Positions 1-7,257 of a stretch of 20,667 nt of DNA are shown piece by piece; within the stretch, counting starts at the first letter, position 1; each line of letters starts with the position of its first letter. Source of the stretch: CAZCZZ01 sp964503335 (lineage in GTDB: Bacteria; Verrucomicrobiota; Kiritimatiellia; CAIVKH01); contig CAZCZZ010000067.1 of the NCBI GenBank assembly GCA_964503335.1, positions 1 through 20,667 of the forward strand, in the 5' to 3' direction. The translations under genes and the position numbers were made by a program. A model generated the notes under the pieces. It was not told where the DNA came from and searched no databases. It was given only the letters and a program-made list of their open reading frames with translations.

Positions 1-172
1 CAGCCATCGCTCGGGTGAAACCGAAGATGCGACGATCGCCGACATCGCGGTCGCCACGAACGCAGGCCAGATCAAGACCGGCTCCCTGAGTCGCACCGAT
101 CGCGTCTGCAAGTACAACCAGCTCCTGCGCATCGAGCAGGAACTCGGTTCCGTGGCCCGCTACGGCATCTAG
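1..172 (+). CDS. eno: Enolase, C-terminal fragment (5' end outside window)
   Basis: This is the last 56 residues of enolase (2-phosphoglycerate to phosphoenolpyruvate, glycolysis, cytoplasmic). The reading frame enters at base 2 and stops at TAG 170-172. The visible sequence opens with SHRSGETED, the conserved substrate-loop His/Ser motif of enolases. It continues with TIADIAVATNAGQIKTGS and SRTDRVCKYNQLLRIEQELG, the near-invariant C-terminal helix region. The end YGI matches the usual short enolase tail. A strong intrinsic terminator follows 17 bases later, so the transcript most likely ends before the next gene. An enolase gene followed by an FtsB-like gene is a widespread arrangement and supports both calls. 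Only the C-terminus is visible, so the metal-binding acidic residues cannot be checked here. Confidence 0.96.
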   Translation, partial: SHRSGETEDATIADIAVATNAGQIKTGSLSRTDRVCKYNQLLRIEQELGSVARYGI

Positions 173-189
173 CGGCCCCGTATTCAGAC

Positions 190-235
190 AGGCCCCGGAC
201 CGCTTGCGATAAGCAGTCCGGGGCCTCTCGCTTTT
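190..235 (+). terminator. Rho-independent terminator after eno
   Basis: A perfect 11-bp stem (AGGCCCCGGAC at 190-200 with GTCCGGGGCCT at 216-226) is extended, after one mismatch, by four further pairs (202-205 with 211-214) closing a five-base loop. It is followed by CTCGCTTTT. The stem is very GC-rich and sits just after the eno stop codon, the normal layout of an intrinsic terminator. Confidence 0.9.
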
Positions 236-247
236 CATGCCACGACC

Positions 248-256
248 TGCTATACG
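248..256 (+). promoter_or_regulatory. Possible extended -10 promoter of ftsB (leaderless)
   Basis: TGC followed directly by TATACG (251-256) resembles an extended -10 element. Standard spacing would put the transcription start at about 263, which is the A of the ftsB ATG. There is no Shine-Dalgarno sequence between this element and the ATG, which fits a leaderless mRNA. No good -35 is visible because the terminator of eno occupies that position. This is a prediction from motif position only. Confidence 0.35.
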
Positions 257-262
257 CTCCGC

Positions 263-589
263 ATGAACATCTGGGTGTTCATCTACAAGACCGCGTGGAC
301 CATCCTCGGAGTGCTCATCCTCTTCGGGATCGGCTACGCCTTCTACCCGCCCATCCGTCATTTCCACGAACTGCAGAGGAAGGAATCGCGCCTGCAGGAA
401 CAAATCCGGACGGAGGAGGAAACGCTCCGCCACATCCAGCAGAAGGAGGAGCGACTCCTGAACGACCCTCGCTTTGTCGAAAAGATCGCCCGCGAAGAGC
501 TGGGACTCGCGAAGCCGGGTGAGACCGTATTCAAGTTCGTCGATTCACCTTCGACCAGCACATCCACTCCCCGAAGCGCTGTAAAGTGA
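263..589 (+). CDS. ftsB: Septum formation initiator (FtsB/DivIC family)
   Basis: A 108-residue bitopic membrane protein of the FtsB/DivIC family, which forms a divisome subcomplex with FtsL and FtsQ/DivIB at the division site. A short cytoplasmic N-terminus is followed by one membrane helix (about residues 7-29). A charged, Glu/Gln-rich coiled coil follows (about 36-67), and then the family's C-terminal motif, NDPRFVEKIAREELGLAKPGE, around residues 67-88. The Ser/Thr-rich tail is not conserved. The length is typical of FtsB. The position just after eno matches the eno-ftsB order common in Gram-negative bacteria, which is why I prefer FtsB to DivIC. The ATG at 263 is the only sensible start and has no ribosome binding site; see the putative -10 element immediately upstream. 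Confidence 0.85.
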   Translation: MNIWVFIYKTAWTILGVLILFGIGYAFYPPIRHFHELQRKESRLQEQIRTEEETLRHIQQKEERLLNDPRFVEKIAREELGLAKPGETVFKFVDSPSTSTSTPRSAVK

Positions 590-604
590 AGCTGCGCCGC
601 AGCC

Positions 605-618
605 TTAACGACCGTTAA
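605..618. repeat. 14-bp palindrome TTAACG-AC-CGTTAA
   Basis: TTAACG (605-610) and CGTTAA (613-618) form a perfect inverted repeat with a two-base centre, 16 bases after the ftsB stop and 53 bases before the first glycosyltransferase. A TATACT hexamer follows at 622-627 and could be a -10. The arrangement would suit an operator for a dimeric regulator, but no second copy was seen in the window. Confidence 0.35.
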
Positions 619-670
619 GAGTATACTTCTGGCGACATCCGGCGCGGGGCACCATGCTCGTCACCGATTC

Positions 671-2254
671 ATGTTGGACACCTTGACCATACGCCGCATT
701 GGCCTCGTCTTCCTGCTGAGCATGGGACTTCTCCTCCTGCTGCCGGGACTCGGGGAAAGTGTGATGAACCGCGAGCAGGAGCTGCGCGTGGCGCTGACCG
801 CACGCGATATGGCCGAAGGTGGCAGCTGGGTGTTCCCCAAATACCTCGGCGAACCACGTCTGCAGAAGCCACCTCTCATGTACTGGATTGTGGCCACGAC
901 CTACACGCTCGCCGGTACGGTCAACGATGCCTTCGTCGCCCGCCTGCCGTCAGCAGCATCCGGCATTGCACTCATCCTCGTCATCTATGTCCTGGGAAGC
1001 AGGCTTATAGGTCGACGCCGCGCATTCATCGCCGCATTCGTACTCGCTACTTCCTTTCTGTTCCTTCGACAGGCTCGCTCGGCCGAAACGGACATGACGC
1101 TGACGCTCTTCACCACGACAGCTGTCTTGTCCGGCTTCCTCGCTACACGAAGCAGTCAGGCCGCAAGCTGGTGGCTTCTGGCCGGCCTTTCAGCAGGACT
1201 CGGCTTCATGACCAAAGGCCCGGCCGCCATCGGCATTCCGGTCCTCTCGTGGATTGCCGCGATCTGGGTTGATCCCGCGTCCCGTTCCCGTGCGCGATTA
1301 CTGGAGATGATTCCCGGCGCGTTGCTCTGCGCATTGATTGCGGCACCTTGGTATATCGCAATCTACCTGCATGGACAAAACGACCCGATCGTCCAAACGC
1401 AATTGGAGAAGGAACTCACGCGCACGTTCACAGACTCCAGGCACCCGGGCCCCCTCTGGTACTACGTATACACCCTTCCTCACGCCATGCTCCCCTGGTC
1501 GCTCTGGCTCCCGGCTGCACTTTGGCAGGTGAAGCCGACAATCAAACGCCGGAGCGGCATGCAGCTTATCATGGCGTGGCTCGCCGTGGCCTTTGTCAGC
1601 CTCAGCGTGATCAGTAGCAAACAGCTTCACTATGCGACGCTCATGCTCCCGCCAGCCGCCCTGCTTGTGGGCTGGTTCCTCGGTCGACGCGCACCAGCCC
1701 ACAGGCCTGATTACTGGCTTTCCATTTCACTTTCCTTCGGAACGATCATACTAGCCGCGGGAGCCGTCGTGCTGATGACCGCACGGGTCACCCTTCCCGA
1801 TGTCCCGCAGATCCCGGTCGCGCTCAGTGCGGCGCTCATTCTTTTCGCCTGTCTTTACGGGTTTACGTCCCTTCGACCACTGCATGCCCGGATGGCAACG
1901 CTCGTCCTCGCGATGTCGCTTCTGATTCACACCGTCACCAGCCACCTCCAAGGCTATTTTGAGAAGGATATCGCCGTGGCTTCGGTGGCCGAGGCGGCCG
2001 CTTCGCTCGCCCCCGATGCCTTCTCGGCCTTTCACGTGGGCGAGAACAGGAGCGTCCTGGAATTCTATTCCGGCAAGACGATGAATGTTTACCCCTCGCT
2101 GCAGGCCGCATGGCGTGCTGCAAAGGACGGCGATGTCGTGTTCTCGTCCGGCAAGCTCAAGAATCGACCCCCGGAATCGGCATGGCCCGCATCACCAGTC
2201 CTTGATCGCGCGCGCGGCGAAATCTACTGTCAACTCTTTCTCAAGAAAGACTGA
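671..2254 (+). CDS. GT39-type membrane glycosyltransferase (ArnT-like), paralogue 1
   Basis: A 527-residue polytopic inner-membrane protein of the GT-C/PMT superfamily (family 39), the group of ArnT and bacterial protein O-mannosyltransferases. These enzymes move a sugar from a polyprenyl-phosphate carrier to an acceptor on the outer face of the membrane. Recognisable features are the first helix (about residues 10-28), the first-loop motif ending in LRVALTARDM (about 38-47), LGEPRLQKPPLMYW (about 59-72), and FMTKGPAA (about 180). Later there is a loop ending in HPGPLWYYVYTLPHAMLPW, then SSKQLHYATLMLPPAALL (about 315-335). The usual DE pair of the first loop is replaced by Gln36-Glu37. About eleven hydrophobic segments are present. 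There is no clear ribosome binding site before the ATG at 671. The stop overlaps the start of the next, related gene. The substrate cannot be told from sequence. Confidence 0.85.
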   Translation: MLDTLTIRRIGLVFLLSMGLLLLLPGLGESVMNREQELRVALTARDMAEGGSWVFPKYLGEPRLQKPPLMYWIVATTYTLAGTVNDAFVARLPSAASGIALILVIYVLGSRLIGRRRAFIAAFVLATSFLFLRQARSAETDMTLTLFTTTAVLSGFLATRSSQAASWWLLAGLSAGLGFMTKGPAAIGIPVLSWIAAIWVDPASRSRARLLEMIPGALLCALIAAPWYIAIYLHGQNDPIVQTQLEKELTRTFTDSRHPGPLWYYVYTLPHAMLPWSLWLPAALWQVKPTIKRRSGMQLIMAWLAVAFVSLSVISSKQLHYATLMLPPAALLVGWFLGRRAPAHRPDYWLSISLSFGTIILAAGAVVLMTARVTLPDVPQIPVALSAALILFACLYGFTSLRPLHARMATLVLAMSLLIHTVTSHLQGYFEKDIAVASVAEAAASLAPDAFSAFHVGENRSVLEFYSGKTMNVYPSLQAAWRAAKDGDVVFSSGKLKNRPPESAWPASPVLDRARGEIYCQLFLKKD

Positions 2255-3867
2255 TGGACCGTTTCGGACTCTATTTGATTCTCGGCCTTGCCCTGCTCGG
2301 TTTCGGACTTCATATCCGCGACCGCGGGTTGAACGAACCCGATGAAGGCCGCGCGGCTAGCATCGGCTATGAAATGTACGCGTCGGGCGACTACATCACG
2401 CCACGCCTCTACGATCAGGCCCACTTCGAAAAGCCGCCTCTGCTCTACTGGCTGCTCGCCCTCTGCTACAGCCTCTTCGGCGTCAATGAACTGGCCGCGC
2501 GATTGCCCACGATGCTTGCAGCGGTTGGCACGCTCATTCTTACCTACAGGCTCGCGACGAAGCTCTTCGACCGCCGTATAGCCTTCGTCTCCTCGCTCAT
2601 CCTGATGACTTCGCCCCTGTTCTTCGTCATGGCCCAGATCATCGACTACAACATGACGCTCACGTTCTGGGTCACGCTCAGCCTCTATGCCGCCGTCGCC
2701 TGGCTGGACACCGGGAGGTTGCGCTTCAAGATCCTGTGCGCCGTCGCCATGGCAGCCGCCTTCATGACCAAGGGGCCCGTGGGCTGCATGATCGTCATCC
2801 TGGCCCTCGTCACCTACCGGTGGCTTTCTCCGCCGGCGGAATTCCGGCGACCTCTCTTCACGATGTCCTTCTGGGCCGTGTTCGCGGTCCTCGCGCTCCC
2901 CTGGTTCATCCTTGTGATCTCGAAGTATCCCGAACTTCGACGCTTCTATCTCGTCGATGAGCTGGCGCTCCGGATCCTGAGCAACAAGCACCATCGCAGC
3001 GAGAATCCCCTTTTCTACTTCTTTATGCTTCCCGTGGGCCTTCTTCCCTGGCTACCCGCATTCCTTCACTACCTCGGAAAGGTGCCCGCGCGCGTGAAAC
3101 GCGATAAATCCCACGCGCTGCTCGTCGCGTGGATTGCCCTGCCCATCCTCATGTTCACGCTGAGCAAGTCGAAGATGCCGACGTACATCCTGCCGCTATT
3201 CCCCGCCCTTGCGATCATGTGCGGCCACGCCTGGGCCGAAATGATGGACCGCAGGAAGTGGATCGCGGCACAGGCTATGACGGTGTTCACCTTCACGCTC
3301 CTCGGCCCTGCCATTGCCCTGTTCCACGGGGTTACCGTCCTTGAGTGGCCGAACCCGCCACCTGCTTCCTTCCTCGTGCTCTCGCTCGTGCCCGCCCTGG
3401 CATTCCTGGCATTTCGCATTGAGGAAATACAGAAGAGGGCCCTTGTGCTCGCGATCACGCTGCTCGCTTCATACCTGAACCTCATGGGCCTTATCGCCGG
3501 GAATGACCTGCATTTCGGCGCGCACACGTCGGCTCGAGGGATGAGCCGGGCACTCGCAGCTGATATGCGACCGGGCGACACCATCGCCCTGCTCGGTCGC
3601 TATCCTCGTGGCATTTCATTCTATACGCGGCAGCCCATCCACGTCTCGCTGTTCAAGTTTCCCGACCAGGTGGAGTCGGATAAGCAGCGCCTCGCCGGCA
3701 AGTCTTTCATCGAGCAGGGCGATGTCTTCCGGGCTTTCAAGGGGAAACAGCGTGTCTACGTCGTGACCTCGCCCCGCATCATGAAGCAGCTGGAAGAGGA
3801 AATCGTGAAACGCCCCGTCCGCACGGTCTACCGCGACGGCCGCTTCATCCTCGTCTGTAACCAGTGA
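2254..3867 (+). CDS. GT39-type membrane glycosyltransferase (ArnT-like), paralogue 2
   Basis: A 537-residue polytopic glycosyltransferase of the same family as its upstream neighbour. Its start overlaps the neighbour's stop (TGATG), so the two are almost certainly translationally coupled. The family signature is intact: LNEPDEGR (Asp30-Glu31, the expected catalytic acidic pair), FEKPPLLYWLLAL, ARLPTM, AFMTKGPVG, HHRSENPLFYFFMLPVGLLPW, and LSKSKMPTYILPLFPALAIM. This last motif is strongly ArnT-like. About 11-12 membrane helices precede a soluble periplasmic C-terminal part (about residues 430-537). Polyprenyl-phosphate-linked sugar transfer to lipid A, another glycolipid or protein is expected; the exact acceptor is unknown. 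The gene ends at a heptamer-repeat palindrome that separates it from the convergent permease gene. Confidence 0.88.
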   Translation: MDRFGLYLILGLALLGFGLHIRDRGLNEPDEGRAASIGYEMYASGDYITPRLYDQAHFEKPPLLYWLLALCYSLFGVNELAARLPTMLAAVGTLILTYRLATKLFDRRIAFVSSLILMTSPLFFVMAQIIDYNMTLTFWVTLSLYAAVAWLDTGRLRFKILCAVAMAAAFMTKGPVGCMIVILALVTYRWLSPPAEFRRPLFTMSFWAVFAVLALPWFILVISKYPELRRFYLVDELALRILSNKHHRSENPLFYFFMLPVGLLPWLPAFLHYLGKVPARVKRDKSHALLVAWIALPILMFTLSKSKMPTYILPLFPALAIMCGHAWAEMMDRRKWIAAQAMTVFTFTLLGPAIALFHGVTVLEWPNPPPASFLVLSLVPALAFLAFRIEEIQKRALVLAITLLASYLNLMGLIAGNDLHFGAHTSARGMSRALAADMRPGDTIALLGRYPRGISFYTRQPIHVSLFKFPDQVESDKQRLAGKSFIEQGDVFRAFKGKQRVYVVTSPRIMKQLEEEIVKRPVRTVYRDGRFILVCNQ

Positions 3868-3870
3868 AGA

Positions 3871-3928
3871 GAGATAAGAGACTTGAGATTCGAAATTCGG
3901 ATCTCGTATCTCAAATCTCGAATCTCTC
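3871..3928. terminator. Inverted array of 7-nt repeats, probable bidirectional terminator
   Basis: Four heptamers of the form GAGATNN (3871, 3878, 3885, and a variant at 3892) are followed by GG. Then come four heptamers of the form ATCTCNN (3901, 3908, 3915, 3922), which are the inverse orientation. The strands 3871-3891 and 3906-3926 can pair over 21 positions with about 17 matches, giving a long imperfect hairpin. It fills the whole gap between two convergent genes (stops at 3867 and 3930), so transcription termination in both directions is the simplest role. The 7-base periodicity is not a usual terminator property; see findings. Confidence 0.6.
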
Positions 3929-3929
3929 C

Positions 3930-5048
3930 CTAGTTCGTCCGTTGAATCATGACGAAGCCCGCGATCTCGCCCAGGACGACCGGGATCCAGACGATCAGAT
4001 CGGGACGGTACGACGGGTAGTTCAGCAGCGAGTTGGCGAGGATGATGAAGAGGTAGAATACGAAGACCAGCGCAAGGCTGATGCCGATGCCGACCGACGA
4101 CTCCTTGCGCTTCGACTTCATGCCGAGAGGAATCGCCACCAGGCAGAACGCAAAGCAGGAGAGGGAAAGCGCCAACCGCTTGTTGGCTTCCACGACGAGG
4201 CTCATCCGCTGCCGGATATAGTCCTGCTCCTTCAACTCGGGATAGACGACCCGGACGTTGTTGATGGTGTCGATCAAGGTACCGAAGGTCATATCGGAAA
4301 CCCGCTGGCGCGTTGACTTCTTCTTCGCGTCGCCGAACTCAAGCTTCACCGGATAGTGCTGCGCGTTCAGGTAGTGCGACTTGGCCACGCCAGTCACCTT
4401 GTCCTTCTCCATCTGGTCGATGCGCACGTCGTACAAATCAACGTACATTGCGCGCGCGTCGGCATCGATCCGCACTTCACCCGTCGTCGCGCGGACATTT
4501 CGCACCGGCCCGTCCTCGCCCATCTCATAGACGACGACATCCTCCAGCTTGTTCTCGTCGCGGCTCCCGACGTAGACCATCACGCCAGGGAAATCGCGGA
4601 CGAAGCGGCCGGATTCCAGCAGGTTTACAGGGTCCTCCGTTCCCAACTCCGCAAGTACACCGCGCACGAGGCCTTTGCAGGTCGGCCCGACATACGTCGT
4701 GATAAACACGCAGACCACGCTGCAGGCAATGGACATCAGCACGACCGGCGAGATGATCTGCCACATGCTCAGGCCGCTGGCCTTCATGGCCGTCAGCTCA
4801 CCGTCAAACGACAACCTGCCGAACAGGAGCAACGTGGCCGTCAACACGCTCATCGGGAGCGAGAACGTGAGCATATAGGGCAGATTCAACAGGAAGATCT
4901 TGGTGATCAGGCTGCCTGAGAGTCCGCGGGCGGCGAAGTCGATGGCGCGTATCACCACGCCGAGCGACATGACGAACGTGATGATCAACAGCGTGATGCC
5001 GAAGATCACGAGGAAGTCCTGTAGCAGGTATTTGTTGATCGTTCTCAC
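3930..5048 (-). CDS. LptF/LptG family LPS export permease
   Basis: A permease of the YjgP/YjgQ (LptF/LptG) family, the inner-membrane part of the LptB2FG transporter that extracts lipopolysaccharide and passes it to LptC. The N-terminal half has three membrane helices (about residues 10-32, 50-75, 98-120) and the coupling-helix motif DGELTAMKASGLSMWQI that contacts LptB. A periplasmic beta-jellyroll region follows (about 130-270), then three C-terminal helices with LGMKSKRKESSVGIG between them. An upstream TTG at 5054 would add two residues. I prefer GTG at 5048 because it gives a 4-base GTGA overlap with the folD stop and the usual N-terminus RTINKYLLQDF. The sequence does not separate LptF from LptG with certainty, and the partner gene is not in the window. 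Its presence implies an LPS-bearing outer membrane. Confidence 0.9.
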   Translation of the reverse strand: MRTINKYLLQDFLVIFGITLLIITFVMSLGVVIRAIDFAARGLSGSLITKIFLLNLPYMLTFSLPMSVLTATLLLFGRLSFDGELTAMKASGLSMWQIISPVVLMSIACSVVCVFITTYVGPTCKGLVRGVLAELGTEDPVNLLESGRFVRDFPGVMVYVGSRDENKLEDVVVYEMGEDGPVRNVRATTGEVRIDADARAMYVDLYDVRIDQMEKDKVTGVAKSHYLNAQHYPVKLEFGDAKKKSTRQRVSDMTFGTLIDTINNVRVVYPELKEQDYIRQRMSLVVEANKRLALSLSCFAFCLVAIPLGMKSKRKESSVGIGISLALVFVFYLFIILANSLLNYPSYRPDLIVWIPVVLGEIAGFVMIQRTN

Positions 5049-5944
5049 GTCCAACCCGGTGTGAGCCCGGCATGCATCCGTGCCGACTGAATCGTGTTGT
5101 GCAGAAGCATCGTAATCGTCATAGGGCCCACGCCACCCGGCACCGGCGTGATTGCGGCCGCCTTCTCCGCCACAGCATGGAAATCGACGTCACCGACAAG
5201 CCGGAAGCCTCTTGAAGATGATGCGTCGCTAACTCGATTGACGCCGACATCCACCACCACGACCCTTTCCTTGACCATGTCGGCCGTGATCGTGTGGGGA
5301 CGGCCCGTCGCTGCGATAAGAATATCGGCCTGCTTCGTGAAGAAGGGAAGATTTCGGGTTCCCGTGTGGCACATCGTAACCGTGGCATTGCCCAGGGAGC
5401 TCTTCTGCGAAAGGAGATTGGCAAGCGGACGACCGACGATGTTGCTGCGCCCCACGATGACGACATGACGCCCCGAGGTCTCGTGACCTGAACGTTTGAG
5501 CATGTGAAGAATGCCGTGCGGGGTGCAGGGGAGGAATGTCGGAAGCCCTAGCATCATACGCCCGACGTTTACCGGATGAAAACCGTCGACGTCTTTCGCC
5601 GGTTTCACCGCATTCAAAACGCTTGTCTCAACAGATGGGTCGGGCAGCGGCAATTGAACCAGGATGCCGTGGATGGAGTCGTCGTCATTGAAGCTCTGCA
5701 CCACGCGGAGGATCTCTTCATGCGACGTGTCAGCCGGTAGCTTCACTTCCCGTGAATGAATCCCTATTTCTTCGCAAGCCTTCTCCTTGGCTGTGACATA
5801 CGAACGTGATGCCGGATTGTCGCCAACCAGCAGCACAGCCAACCCGGGCTTCACGCCCATCGTCTGAAGCCCCGCCACCTCGGCTGCCAACTCCCGCCGC
5901 ATCGCCGCGGAAACGGCCTTTCCATCTAGAATCGTAGCGCTCAT
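5045..5944 (-). CDS. folD: Bifunctional methylene-THF dehydrogenase / methenyl-THF cyclohydrolase
   Basis: FolD oxidises 5,10-methylene-tetrahydrofolate with NADP+ and hydrolyses the product to 10-formyl-THF, supplying one-carbon units for purines and initiator fMet. All family signatures are present: SYVTAKEKACEEIGI (Tyr49, catalytic Lys53), GILVQLPLP, KDVDGFHPVNVG, PCTPHGIL, the Rossmann segment VIVGRSNIVGRPLANLL, and the C-terminal TPVPGGVGPMTITMLLHNTI. The length of 299 residues is normal. The ATG start gives the usual ATILDGKAVS N-terminus; no strong Shine-Dalgarno is visible in the 61-base gap after ruvC. The stop overlaps the GTG of the downstream permease gene, implying translational coupling. 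Confidence 0.96.
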   Translation of the reverse strand: MSATILDGKAVSAAMRRELAAEVAGLQTMGVKPGLAVLLVGDNPASRSYVTAKEKACEEIGIHSREVKLPADTSHEEILRVVQSFNDDDSIHGILVQLPLPDPSVETSVLNAVKPAKDVDGFHPVNVGRMMLGLPTFLPCTPHGILHMLKRSGHETSGRHVVIVGRSNIVGRPLANLLSQKSSLGNATVTMCHTGTRNLPFFTKQADILIAATGRPHTITADMVKERVVVVDVGVNRVSDASSSRGFRLVGDVDFHAVAEKAAAITPVPGGVGPMTITMLLHNTIQSARMHAGLTPGWT

Positions 5945-6005
5945 AGAAGTTATGAATGTAGCAGCCGCATCAACCGGATGGAAGAGCAGGTAGGACGCAT
6001 AGGAT

Positions 6006-6503
6006 CTATATCGGTTTCGTGTTCAAGGCCGCGATCGACGACCTCGACTGGATATGGCAGATCGCCAACCCCAGCGCGTCGGCCGCGTCTTCCGGCGGCT
6101 CTTCCTTCAGACCGAGCAGTCGCACCACCATCTTGGCCACCTGGCTCTTCTGCGCTCCGCCGAAGCCGACGAGCGCCAACTTCATCCGACGCGGCTCATA
6201 CTCAAAGACCGGAATGCCGGCCCTCGCGCAGGCGGCGATGGCCACGCCCCTCGCCTCGCCCAGGACAATGGCGGTGCGGACGCTGCGACAGAAGAAGATG
6301 CCCTCGATCGAGGCGGCGTCGGGCTTCGTCCTTGCAATGACTTCTCGAAGCGCGGTGTCGATGCGGGTCAGGCAGACGGAATGAGGCTGCGTCGCGGGAA
6401 TCGGAATGTCGCCGTACTCAATTGACTTCAATCGCGTCCCCTCAGCCTCCACAACGCCGAAGCCCGTCTGCCGCAGCGACGTGTCTATGCCGAGGACCCG
6501 CAA
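6006..6503 (-). CDS. ruvC: Crossover junction endodeoxyribonuclease RuvC
   Basis: Holliday-junction resolvase of the RNase H fold, 165 residues, close to the family norm. The four metal-binding acidic residues can be located: Asp7 in VLGIDTS, Glu67 in ASIEGIFF, and Asp139 and Asp142 in PEDAADALGLAICH. The region LGEARGVAIAACARAGIPVFEYEPRRMKLALVGFGGAQKSQVAKMV is conventional for RuvC. The N-terminal loop reads DTSLRQTG rather than the common DPGSRVTG. The start must be TTG at 6503, because the yebC stop codon (TAG) lies directly before it with no spacing; expression therefore depends on yebC translation. The yebC-ruvC pairing is common in bacteria, but ruvA and ruvB do not follow here. Confidence 0.94.
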   Translation of the reverse strand: MRVLGIDTSLRQTGFGVVEAEGTRLKSIEYGDIPIPATQPHSVCLTRIDTALREVIARTKPDAASIEGIFFCRSVRTAIVLGEARGVAIAACARAGIPVFEYEPRRMKLALVGFGGAQKSQVAKMVVRLLGLKEEPPEDAADALGLAICHIQSRSSIAALNTKPI

Positions 6504-7241
6504 CTAGCCCTCCAGCAGGGCATCATCGATGTCCGCGTTGTTGTACACGTTCTGGACATCGTCGTCTTCTTCCAGCGCTTCCACGAATTCGATGAACTTC
6601 TGGGCCTGCTCCTTGTTGGTCACAGGCACATACATATCGGGAATCAGGGATATTTCGGCGCTCTCGGTTTTGATACCAGCCTTCGCAAGGGCCTCGACCA
6701 CGTGATGGAACTGGGACTGATCCGTGTAGATTTCGAAGAAATCGCCTTCCTGCGTGATGTCGTCGGCGCCCGCATCGAGGCACACTTCCATCAGCTTGTC
6801 CTCGGTCGTCGTCGCGGCGCTCACGATGATCTGCCCCTTACGCTTGAACGAGCGCATGACGTTGCCGCCGATGTTCGCGCCGTACTTCGTGAAGAGATGG
6901 CGCACCACGGAGGCGGTGCGGTTCTTGTTGTCCGAGAGCGCCTGTACGATCACAGCCACTCCGCCCGGGGCGAAACCTTCGTACATGATCTCCTCCATCG
7001 CCGCACCGGCGATTTCGCCGGTTCCACGCTTGATCGCGCGCTCGATGTTGTCCATCGGCATGTTCGCAGCGCGGGCCTTCTGTATGATCGTGCGAAGCGT
7101 GATGTTCGCGTTGGGATCTCCACCACCCGAGCGGGCGACGACTACAATCTCCTTCGCGATCTTGCTGAACACGCGACCCTTGACGGCATCGCTCGCCGCC
7201 TTCTTATGCTTGATGTTCTTCCACTTACTATGACCTGCCAT
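6504..7241 (-). CDS. yebC: YebC/PmpR family protein (TACO1 homologue)
   Basis: A 245-residue YebC-family protein. Members have been described as DNA-binding transcriptional regulators and, more recently, as translation factors easing ribosome stalling at proline stretches (TACO1 in mitochondria). The N-terminal signature MAGHSKWKNIKHKKAASDAVKG is essentially perfect. It is followed by FSKIAKEI, GGGDPNANITLRTIIQKARAANMPMDNIERAIKRGTGE, YEGFAPGGVAVIV, and the acidic C-terminal EALEEDDDVQNVYNNADI. It starts at ATG 7241 with a GAGG-type ribosome binding site just upstream. It follows the EF-G-like gene after 42 bases and abuts ruvC. Two translation-linked proteins in one operon is suggestive of a shared role, but that is inference. 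Confidence 0.96.
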   Translation of the reverse strand: MAGHSKWKNIKHKKAASDAVKGRVFSKIAKEIVVVARSGGGDPNANITLRTIIQKARAANMPMDNIERAIKRGTGEIAGAAMEEIMYEGFAPGGVAVIVQALSDNKNRTASVVRHLFTKYGANIGGNVMRSFKRKGQIIVSAATTTEDKLMEVCLDAGADDITQEGDFFEIYTDQSQFHHVVEALAKAGIKTESAEISLIPDMYVPVTNKEQAQKFIEFVEALEEDDDVQNVYNNADIDDALLEG

Positions 7242-7257
7242 GGGACCTCGAGGAGAT

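Noticed and set aside
591..603. GCTGC-GCC-GCAGC hairpin directly after the ftsB stop
   Set aside because: Only five base pairs with a three-base loop and no T-run; too weak to call a terminator.
2230..2994. 254-codon minus-strand frame over the second GT39 gene
   Set aside because: Antisense shadow; low-complexity charged composition and no ribosome binding site or motif.
6482..6503. RuvC N-terminus DTSLRQTG instead of DPGSRVTG as a sign of inactivation
   Set aside because: All four catalytic acidic residues (Asp7, Glu67, Asp139, Asp142) are present, so this is ordinary loop variation.
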